Assembly: GCA_963971405.1 (NCBI GenBank)
Contig: OZ020488.1
Location: 43,134,888-43,198,887 of the forward strand
Direction of reading: 5' to 3'
DNA from: Psococerastis gibbosa
Lineage: Eukaryota; Arthropoda; Insecta; Psocodea; Psocidae
Length of the DNA stretch: 64,000 nucleotides
The position numbers and the translations under genes are program-made. How positions within the stretch are numbered: position 1 is the stretch's first letter; each line of letters begins with the position of its first letter. Below the pieces are notes generated by a model. That model was not told the DNA's origin, did no database searches, and saw only the letters and a list, made by a program, of their open reading frames with translations. Below, in pieces: positions 28,601 through 40,600 of the stretch.

Positions 28601-31600
28601 TTTAGAACTATAGTCCCGAATATTGCAGTTGGCACGTTGGTAGAGAATTGCAATATGAAATTCAAGTTTGAATTTCGTGATTAGGCCCGAACAGGAAAAA
28701 TTTCGCACTGAGCTTTGGTCCACTCAGCGGGTACCTTAACTCGGCCCGTAGAGGAAAACTTGTATGCTCGTTTCTGACCACAACATCAAGCTAGATCGCA
28801 AACTTTCAAACTTTTCTTTAAAAACATTTGTCCATTCACCATGGCATTGACAGAATCAAATTTAATTAAGATAGTAGCTAGGCTACTTTATTAAGAAACA
28901 AATTGCAATACAGGAAAAGAAGCTGTTTAATAACCCGACAAATTTTAAACCACAGACTATGCGAAAAACCAAATGAAAAACCTTAATCATTCCCAATATT
29001 AAACAATAATCCATGCAATAAGTGAAAGGAGTTTTCCTTATTAAAGATTACAATTTCAGGGAAACGATTTGGTAATACCATAGAGTAATACCAATGTAAC
29101 GCGAGGAAATTGGTCACTTTCTTTGATGTTGGCAGTACTGCACGCTGCCCGCTACCGCAAATGACCTCTCGTCGCCGCGAGTGCGGGGGTCACCGATTAT
29201 ATGCTCATTAGATTGGCCACCTGACTGGCCTGTTGAAAATAATACTGAATACCGTAGGAATACGCCTTGTAATTTGCTTGTTGCATAGGCTACAAAGAAG
29301 AATGGATATAGTGACGCATTGCTTAGCGTATGGGCGATAGAGAAAAAGACTATGTTATATAGTTATATAGGGATTATTGATTGATTGATTATTATATAGG
29401 GTTAAAATGATTCAAATGAACCTACTGAAGCCAGCTTGGTCTAGCATCCATGGTAAATAATAACATAAATGTTTTATTTTAAATTTTTATATTTTTTTAG
29501 TTCAGGGCATGGAAAATTGTCATGGGTCTGCAGTGGTTCCCAAACTTTTTTCGAGGCGGTGCCCTTTTTTACAGGGGTTTAATAGGCGGTGCCCAGCATG
29601 GCTCGAACTTATAGCTAATGCATATTCAGTATTGTACATGTAGGCCTACAAAAGAACATATTCTACCTTCCCTAACAAAATTCAACTTCTCAAATACAGG
29701 CTACATAAAATAAATAACTTTTGGCGCGAAAATAAAATTGTTTCAATTATAAGAATTTTTTTATTTGATAGTTTTAAATTATCGTTTATTTATGTATTAC
29801 CTAGGTAGTCTAAATCCCCATGGCGCCGCGGTGCAACTAGCGAGTTGTCGCGGAGCCCTTAGGGCACCACGGTGCATAGTTTGGGAACCACTGGCCTAGG
29901 GCAATCTTTATTATTGTGTATTAAGTTTATTGTTTTTATATTATAATACACGTTTAGTTACGTTTTTTTTAAATTAATTGCATACAAACAACAAATAATA
30001 AATAAATAAATATTCACTTTATTTTAACATAAGGTACACATACATACAGTACCGTATATATCAAAAGAGTAACATGAAGTCATACCTTATGCAAAACAGC
30101 GTTACATTCACACACAAGCATTCAAAATCATAGATTCACACATTCATACAAATAAAAACCATAAGTTATAATAAATTATGTCATTCACTGTTTAAAGTTG
30201 TGTCTATATGTCATAATTCATCTACCGCCTCTTCAATTGAATAAAAACATTGTGTTACTAAAAAAAGAGTGTAGCTGGACTTTATATTGATTTCTAGATG
30301 CAATTGGCAGCCTGTTTCCTGTTATAACAGTTTATAGCCACGTTAATGGGAGCCTTCGAATACAAAGTTGTTCTTTGGCTATTTACAGCTATATTCACTT
30401 CATTTCTGGTGTTATATGTGTGTTTATCTAGATTGAATAAGTGTTCGTTTTTTTCAGCTACCTCTTTTGCATATAAAAGAATTCAAAATACATACAGAGA
30501 CGGCAATGTCAGCTCTTTAAAAGCATATCTACATGTATTATTATGGCCCCTTTTTGAACTCTGAAAACCGATTCAAATAAATAATTTGTACAGCTACCCC
30601 CATACCTCAATTCCATAACTGATACGACTCATGGAGAGTGAATTATATATAATATGTCTCAATCTTTTGTCGACAATTTAATGAATGTATCCGATTGACC
30701 TCTTCTGTCGCCGTGTTAAGTTACTTGAGTTACGACACGTCTCCGATGCAAAGACTCGTACAAGTGCAAGCACGTGACCACCTGGCCATCGAAGTCGAAG
30801 TTACTTATTTATCCTGTGCACTATTCTAAACAAACCCCAATGGGGGTAAATATACGTACTGTAGTCTTTTTAAACGGTCGGGTTAATTTTGAAAAATCTT
30901 GCGGGATTTTACTAGATCTCCTAATTTTGTTCATAACGAAGACTCGCCTCTTCGACCTAAGTTAGTTTAATGTTTGTATTATATACCATATAATGCTACG
31001 ATATATTGTCTTCGTCTTGGTTTACTGTGATCACTATCGTCGTCCCACACTCTCCCTCCTTTCGGACATCCTTGCCAGCAGCGGTATTCCTGCTATTGTC
31101 CGGAAAGCGTTTTAAAAGCATTTTCTTACTTTTCAGATGTTTGAAAACAGCAATATCTCCCTAATGGCCGACAGTCAGTACTCAGCGCAGACGAGAGTTC
31201 AAGTTCTCCTGGAGTTCCTTCACGAGAGAGAGATGGACTTGGAAGATGTGGCCGAGATGCGTCGAGTAAAGTTGGAGCAGTGTGTTCAGCTTTGTCAGCT
31301 TCATGCTGACGCCACACAGGTGCTCAGCTGGATAAGGAACGGCGAAGCTATGTTACTGGCGTCGTTTACAGTACCGCAGGCCCTTGCGGATGCGCAGCAG
31401 ATGGAAAAAGAGCTAGCGGAGCACCAGGTTGCTATTGAGGTGAGGGTCTTCCTATGTTTATCATTGAAGTCGAGATGCCGATAGTACGATATTTGGCTAA
31501 AAGCCTTTCTTGATACGCCTTAGCTGGAGAAAAAACTGCATGTGCGCAAGGTTGCTATTGAGTTTAAGATCTTCTTAAGTTGTGTATAGAAGTGTATAGA

Positions 31601-34600
31601 AGCCGTAGTACGATGCTTCTCCAAATTGCGCACCTGCTGATATCCATTTCATTTGGGTGTCCGAACCATTACAGTCTCCTTCTCGCTTCTCCTTCTAGGT
31701 ATATAGGAGGGATCGGACATTCGAGCGAGCCAAAAATATATTTTTTTTAATCTTGAGGCCCTCTGATTTCACGTCTCCTATGACCAGCCACTGAAAAATC
31801 GTACTAGTTGGCCCCAGGATTCAAAAATTATTTTTGGCACGCTTAAATGTCCCACCTCTCCTACATTGAACTCTAGTTTACACATTATTTTTGTTTTCTA
31901 ATCACACAACGTGAAATCCGTATGATTCCTCAATTAACCGTTAAGTAAACAGCTGTACGTGCGATAGCTGTCAACTGCCTTTGGCCATTGCGCCATTTAG
32001 GCTGCATGTACAAAATGATTCACCGGACCTTTCAGTCTCAAATATAGCTATTTGAAGTAGTTGAATTGAGAATTGATGTATATTAATCATTCTGAGGCTA
32101 GTTCATCGGGAGTTCGGTCTCCACTTACTAATGGTCCACGCCGAGGTAGGCTATTCTTTCCTAATTTATTTATTAGTCTGTATTATATAAGATTGTGGTA
32201 GAATATCTTCTTCTTCTGGATTTTCTTTCTATCGGCTGGTTTGCAGTAAACGTTTCAATCTCCACTCTTGTCTGTCTTCTGCTTTTTCGTATATGGCAGG
32301 TGTCCTTTTATTTTGAAAAAAGACCTAAATGCCCTTGTTACTCGTATTACTATGAAGACGCTCTGCATTTTTTTATATATTTTTTTTTTGGTTGCAGCAA
32401 ACCCACAAGGCAGCTGAGCAGCTGAAGAACCGAGCGGAAGCCTTGATCAGTGCAAACCACTACGACCCCACCAGTATCCGCGAAGTCGCGGAAGAAGTTA
32501 CCAAACGGTGGTATCAGTTGGTTACGTGTACAGAAGAACGCCATAAGCTAGTAAGTAAGACCATATACAACCCCTTCACCTCTTCTAATCCTATCCCATC
32601 TTCTCCGGAAGTCGCGGAAGAAGTTACCAAACGGTGGTATCAGTTGGTTACGTGTACAGAAGAACGCCATAAACTAGTAAATAAGACAATATATACCCTG
32701 GTATTATAATATACTGTATATATAATACTCCTAATCTTCTCATCCTATACCATTGTACTTTCTGACGGACTGTTCTGATGAACTTCATCTCAGCCTTGAA
32801 TTGAACTCTCTGTCTGTTTTTCGTGACTCCATGTAACGTAATGTCTTGAAGGGCTTTATGTGGACCCAGGCCTACTTATAGTGGCCCATAGGTCCCTTGA
32901 CCAATGCCAACACCCCACGTGGATTTCAGACATTATTTGTATTGTTTCCGTATGAATTTTTGGCCATTGGCAAACTGATATACGTTCTCGATGTCAGCGA
33001 AGTCGGCTGCAAGCAATAATTGACAAGCTGAGCCCTGAGGCAAGCTTACCATTGGAGCAGTCAGTGTAACAAGTGGAAGCATGACTTAATCAAGTACAGA
33101 TACGAGTCACTATCTCAATACTATGCGTCGTAAATTAGTATAAGGCATCATTTTTAAATAACGTTTGCTTGGTTCTTATTGTCATCCCAGAGGAGAGACC
33201 TTGGTTGATGGTAGATTTGAGTTCCCTTATTGATTCTGCCCAGGTACTTAAACTTTGAGACGTTTTCCATTTGTTCTGCTGGTTTCATTCCTAAGCTCTA
33301 AGTAATGCTGGTTATTTTCAGGTGTCAGCAAGTTTACACTTTTTCAAGACTGCTGAGCAAGTTTGCTCAGTTCTCGACTTTCTGGACCGGTAATAACGGG
33401 CGGACTTAAAATTCTGTTACATTTCCCAGAGCTTGTCCATCCAGTTTCATTCCTAAACTCTAAGTAATGCTGGTTACTTTCAGGTGTCAGCAAGTTTACA
33501 CTTTTTCAAGACTGCCGAGCAAGTTTGCTCAGTTCTCGACTCGCTGGACCGGGAATACCGGCGGGACGAGGACTGGTGCGGGACAGACGTGCAGGTCCAG
33601 CTAACCCGACACCAGGAGAAGAAGGAGGCCTTCCTCAAAGCGTGCACTCTGGCCCGAAGGACGGCGGAGAACTTCCGGAAGTACATGAGTCGCAGTGTTC
33701 AGTATTACCAGGGAGAAGCCTGCGCGAGAAGTGCGGAACAACGAATCAGAGGTATTATACTTACACTGCACAATAGAAGAGCCAAAAAAAAACAAGATGC
33801 CCAACGTCATGGCTAATAAACTCACAAAATTCACATTATAAAATAACAATCTATCATAGCCCTAACAGCAAAGCCCTATCATTACAAAGGCTTTCACGGT
33901 TAGAGTTATGCATTGAAGCAGTTGAATTCTGGATGATGGTCGTGGTCATTCTGAAAGCGTACTTCCAAACGTTTCGTCAACATCTGTGGTCGACGTCTTC
34001 AGTGGAACTGCCTAGACTTATTATATTTTATCTTGGAGACTTGAAACAGTTGCTGCTGAGCCTCCGAGGTACAATCTTAGAAGTTGTGGGCTATCTGTAG
34101 TAAAGCCGCAGATCCTCCTTCTAACTCTAGCGGTAGAGAGTGGCTATGAGGTGCTATACTTAAGTCAGAATACCTTCTATGAACACTTCTATTTTATTAC
34201 AATACTTAATTTGACATAGGCTAAGTGGCATTAAAAAACCAGGTTAGGTTAAGTATTATTATTCGATTTATTTATTTATTTTGTAAATATTAAATAACCA
34301 GGTTAGGTTAGGTATTAATAAGTATTGAACAGTAATAATTTAATAATATTTAGTGTTAATAATTATATTAAATACAAATATTTTGATTTATATCAAGAAA
34401 TAATACGTACGGATAGAACTAAAACACGGTTACAAAATGGCAGCTTCATTCTGTGAACTTTGTCTGTGAACTTTTTCAGTGAACTTTTCTGCGAACTGCG
34501 CGCGCATCCTCAAAATTCACTCTCGATCGTAAAGAAGTATAACTACAAAAAATTCCCTAAGTTTAAAACACTCACTCACACACACTAGGCCTAGCATGGG

Positions 34601-37600
34601 GCTGTTCGAATAAATCCTAGCCTATTTAATATTTGAAATTAGATGCTCCTACTCCTGAACACAGCTTACTCTCCTACTAGACCTGCTGGTGCGAATGGTT
34701 TTTAACAAAGTATTTTTCGACTGTTTCAGGCATTTTAGATAAGTTACACAGTCAAGAAAACCAGGTATTAGAGCTATGGACTCAGCGGAAAAAGAGACTG
34801 GAGCAGTGCCATCAGTACCAGTTGTTTGAGAGATCGGCGCAGCAGGCGATAGATTGGATACCTGAAAAGGGTGACCTGTACCTGTCCACACATGCTGCTG
34901 TAAGACAAACCCAGGGGGAATCGCATGCTCTGCTCACTGAACACAACGAGTTTAAAGCAAAAGCTAAGGTTAGTAATAGGATTTGATAGTTTTGAATGGA
35001 GAAGAGAGACTACTTGGTAGTAGTAGTATGGTTGGAGACAGTCCCAGGCCACGGTGTGGACCCATAGGACAGGGGACCTCCTGATTATAGTGGATTCCGA
35101 ACCACTTGGGAAACACAGTGAAGTCACACGATTAGTTCGGAGGTGACCAGGACAAGTCCTACCATGTTTCCCTACCGGCACTGTGCACTCTACCAAGTTA
35201 TCTGCATCTTTGAACCTGCTCTGGTCCGCTGGATTCAACTTGGTAAGGCGGCCGGCTAGAGAGACTACTTACTTACTTACGTATACTTCCACGTTAGGAT
35301 CGCACTTTGAACACTTTGTTTATTCGATTTGTATAAGACGTGTGCCAAGTGCCATCCTATCGTGGTCGGGTAGTACCTACTTACATTTGGAATTTTTGCC
35401 AATAGACACCGCGCTGACCAGCAAAGATGTGCCGTGTGTGATGCCCTGCTAGAGGCAACCTTTCGGCGTGGTTTCAATAAGTTAAGGTCTTAAATTTTTA
35501 ATTTCACTGCTGTGAAAAGGCGAAACCACCAATATTTCGGGCCTATTTTTCAAAAAGTTCCCTGGCAACCTCGCAATAGGATGATCCTAATTGTAGATTT
35601 CCAACATAAAAAAAAAAAAATAATAAATAAGATAGTGGCAAATAAAAAACAAATGAACAATTCAACATGCGCAGTATATATCTTCTAAGCATTTAACTCG
35701 CAATCTAAATAGCTGGCTTTTGACTGTATTAGGGTTATGGCGAGTACCACCCACTTGCACGAGGAAACTACCGCGGAATCGTTGAGTGACAAAGCTCCGG
35801 ATGCTGATCCTGCCCGCCTTAGTTCTATATAGGAGAGATGGGAAATTCGCTCCCACCAAATATTTTTTTGAATTTCAGGTTCCACCTGCCACGTTTTTTA
35901 AATTACTAGTTATGGGAGACGTGGCAGGTGGCATCGGAATGTCAAAAAAATATTTTTGGCGGGAAGCCGATTTCCTTCCTATGCTTATTTCGTTCAGATC
36001 CCAAATATTCACTCCCTGAAGTCCCATTAACTTATTCTTCCAGGAAATGCGCGCGCAAGTCAAACTAATCATCCAATTAGCCGACGGCCTTGTAGAAAGC
36101 GGTCACGTGCATGCTGCGGCAGTGAAGCAGTGGGTAGCCGTAGTGGACCAGCGGTACAAAGACTTCAGTGCGAGGCTGGACCAATACAGGGACGAACTGG
36201 AAGACTCTCTGGGCATTGGAGCGTCCAACGAGGGGGACAGTAGTGACACCTCTACTGGACACTCCAGCGGAAAGGAGACACCGGCCACGCCGAAGGAACT
36301 GAAGGAGGCAAATGATGAGAAGAGAAGATCTGCTAGGAGGAAAGAGTAAGTAGTTGAATGTCAGTAGCGAAGGTTGGGTCATTACAGGGACGAACTGGAG
36401 GACTCTCTGGGCATCGGAGCGTCAAACGAGGGAGACAGTAGTGAGCAGTGACACCTCTACTGGTCACTCCAGCGGAAAGGAGACACCGGCCACGCCGAAG
36501 GAACTAAAGGAGGCTAATGATGAGAAGAGAAGGTCAGCTAGGAGGATAGAATAAGTAGTTGAATGTCAGTAGCGTGGGTTGGGTCAGTACTGGGACGAAC
36601 TGAAGCCCTGGAGGACTCGCTGTGCATCGAGACACCGGCCATGCCGAAGGAACTGAAGTCTCCTTCTCGCTATCCTGTCTATCATTAAAATGGCACTATT
36701 CGTCTTCTTCTTCCTCTTCCCTATTATTGTCGCGTGCGCAGCGTAAGGGGGTCGCCCCGGACCCATATCTTATGCTCCACCCGAATGTAGGCTACCAACT
36801 ACACAAGTCTGTTTGCTAACTCAGGTTTTTCACTTTTTCAGGTTTATAATGGCCGAACTTCTACAGACTGAGCGCACCTACGTGAAAGACTTGGAGACTT
36901 GCATACGGGTCTACTTAGCTGAAATGCGGGGCGGCCAAGCGGTTCCCACACAGATAGCCAAGAAAGATGATCTAATTTTCGGGAACATTGAGGAAATCTA
37001 TGAGTTCCACAATAAGATATTCCTCCGCGAGTTGGAGAAGTATGAGATAATGCCAGAAGATGTCGGTCATTGTTTTGTTACCTGGGTAAGCTAAATATTG
37101 TGTTAGATTTTTTAAATTTTTTCTTTTTTTTCTTTTAAATCTATATTTCTCTCACCTGCAAAAATTTAGGTATGCAATGTTTTCAACCAGAGATTGGTAT
37201 ATTTTAGTAAGATATGACACTTATTTCAAATTGTTATGGTCTATTGGGCCATATACAGTAGGTGGCTGTACCCAATAAATGAACTTAATCATTAATATAA
37301 TACAATATAATGCACTTTACAAATACACATGCCCTAATCACATCCTGTAGCCGCTCTTTCTCTTTTCTTCTCAATAATATGTTGCCTTGGAATTGCACTC
37401 TAAGCCGCCGTTACAAGTCTTTTATCACTTAAGGGGGCCTACCCATCAGTAGTCTAATGGACATTCAACTAGCGCTCTGATTGGCTAATACTGACGCAAA
37501 ATTGATGGCAACATGCTATAGGTATAGTCCACGCAAAATGAGAAAAGTATGGACGTGGAATGTTTTGATCCTATGAAACACTATAAAAATATTCTTTGCA

Positions 37601-40600
37601 CCATTTTGTGTTACCTTGTTGCATTGGGGCTGGAGATCGTTATCAATATAGCTGCTAGTGTAGCCTGCACAAGATAAGTTATAGGCGTTAATTGGGGGGG
37701 GGGGGGGGGGCAAGAAGGGGCCCCCCCCCCAATAATTCAAGGTAAAAAACCGACCTAAACTAAAAATATTGATTGTAGCAAAACTTTAAAAAAAAGTAAC
37801 ATAGCCTAAAAATAAAATAAAAAAATCGTTCATTGGAGCATTTTCAAATTTAAACTTGGGCGGGAAATCTCCCGGAAGCGTCATTCGTCGTGGCAGCAGA
37901 TGAGCGGCCATCATAAATAATGTTATTGTTTACATGTTAAAAAGTTGGAATTGAAATGCAATAATAATTATTATTATTGAAAATGAAGGTGAGTAATTGT
38001 TCCAATTTTATTTTTGGTTGTTGTTGTACAAAGTACCGTAATTAATTTGCCTAACTAGCCCAAAAATTAGCCAAAGTTACTCAATGAAAGTATGTACCCA
38101 TACACAAGGCAAAAAACGCTGTTACCGACATTTTTCATGTTTCTCTTCAGCCACAACGAAAAGGGCAGAAATCATTGCTGCAGTTCTTTGCGCCCGCAAA
38201 CAAAAAACCACGACAAGAAGAGCAAAGTCAGCAATCAACAGTTGCTCAGATTGATGATGCGCAGCCTTCAATGTCGTTCGGAACATTCTCCGAAAACGTC
38301 CCTACTACAGCCGAGGAATGTTCCCTTGTTGAGCCTATTCAGCAACAACCAGAAGATGGTCAGATTGATACGCAGCCTTCAATGTCGTTCGGAACATTCT
38401 CCGAAAACGTCCCTACTACAGCCGAAGAATGTTTCCTCGCTGAGCCCATTAATGCTCGTGACCCATGCAACGATGTACTATCAGCAAAAAACAGTATAAA
38501 TGCTGGCCCATTTCAACCTATACTGGACTTTCCTGCAAAAAATGGACGAAAATTTCGACCTAAGTGGTATACTTCATATCCTTGGTTAGAGTACAGTCCT
38601 TCAAACGACGGCGCATACTGTTTCGTTTGCCGAGTCTTTTACCAGTCTCAAGGAGACATGAGCAAAGCGGATGATGCTTTCACTATAAACGGGTTCTGCA
38701 ATTGGAAAAAAGCGAACCAAGCCTTCAAGAATCATGAAAAATGTCACGTTCACGTGAGTAATGCCGTGAAATTGACTTCTTTTAAACAGTCCCAAAAACA
38801 CGGCACGGTCATGGAAAAACTTGACTCGCAATATTCTAATACTGTCAAAGAAAACAGACAATACCTTTATGCAGTGGTGCAATCTATAATATATTGTGGC
38901 AGGCAAGGGCAAGCGCTTAGAGGCCACCAAGAAAATGAAGACTCAAAGAATAAAGGAAATTTTCTTGAGCTGATGGAGCTTCGTTCTTGCGACAATGAAA
39001 TAATTAAACGTATGCTTTGCCAAAGAGAGAGAAATTACAAATATATTGCTCCAAGGTTTCAAAATCAGTTGCTGCAACTTATTGGAAATCAAATAATGTA
39101 TGAAATATCATGTCAAGTGAAAAGAAACAAATTTTTTGCATTAATGGCTGATGAGACACAAGATATTGCGAAACATGAACAAGTGGCTATCGTTTTGAGA
39201 CATGTTGATGAAAACTTAGGGGTCCATGAATCATTTGTAGGATTTTACCGAACTGCCAAAACTGACGGTGAATCACTGGCAAACCTCTTGCAGTCCGTTT
39301 TAACATCGATGGATCTTGATATACAAAACCTTCGAGCCCAATGCTATGATGGTGGGTCCAGTATGAGAGGACCGTATAAAGGAGTTGCATCAAGATTGTT
39401 GGAAGTGAATCCAAAAGGCATGTATATTCACTGTTAAGCGCATATCCTAAATTTATGCATCGTCAGCTTTTCCACATCAGTTTCCGAGATAAGAAACATA
39501 TTTTTTGATCTTCAGTGCCTGTACAACTTTATTGAACGATCATACAAAAGGCATGCAATTTTTGAGAAAATTCAAAAAAGCATGTGTTCCTTTTATGGAG
39601 GAACAAAAACACTGAAATCTTAAGCGACACTCGGTGGTACTGCAGGGTGGAGGCAGTACGATCCCTGTTGGACAATTTTGATGCAACCATCATGGCATTG
39701 AACGAGATTGCCGAGACTGATCCTTCTGTCGGTGGAGAAGCCAATTCTCTCGTAAAGAGGATGGAAGACTTCCATTTCATTTTTTGTTTAGTTTTTCTAA
39801 TGAGAGTATTAAGCCAATGTGACATTCTGTCGAGAACTCTGCAGTCTAGTTCCATCAACTTCGCAGCCGTGAACGAAGTCGCACAGAGTACTGTCGAAGT
39901 GTTGAAATCATTTAGGAGTGACTCCTTCTTTAAGCAGCTGTGGGACTTATCCAAGCAGATAGCGGAAAAATGTGGTTTTAAACCAGCATCGCTTCCCAGA
40001 GTCAAGAACGTTCCTAAGAAATTTTGTGGTGGCACAAAAAATTATTTTCTGTGCGCTGAAGACTTCTATCGAATTGAAATTGTCTATGCAGTTGTAGATA
40101 CATAAATTGAAGAGCTTACAAGCCGTTTCGAGGAAAACAACCTCAATATTCTGCAGAAATTATCAAGCATCGTAACTGCAAACACAGTGGATCTTAATGC
40201 AGTCAGCGAAATTTGTAACTTTTACAAATTACCGGAAAACCAAACAGTAGCCGAATTAAGCTGTTTGTACAACATGGAATCCATGAAAAATAAGTCTTTT
40301 GACGAAAGATGTTCTGAGCTTGTAGAAAAAAACCATAAAGAAGCCTTCCCGGTGGTTTTCAACTTATTCAGGCTCCTGCTGACCGTGCCGGCAAGTTCAG
40401 CATCTTGTGAGCGGTCATTCTCCTGTCTAAGGCGGCTTAAAACCTACACCAGGAATACTACTGGCCAAGATCGGCTGTCCTCACTTGCTCTTATGGCGAT
40501 CGAGCGAGAAATCAATATTGATATCGAAAAAGTAATTGACGATTTCAGTTTAGGAGAAAACCGTAGGATGCACTTTAAGTAAAATGTACCTCAATAAATT

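Noticed and set aside
38175-40582. Functional or domesticated hAT transposase gene
   Set aside because: Two in-frame stops and one frameshift interrupt it, and it sits within recognisable transposon ends in an intron.
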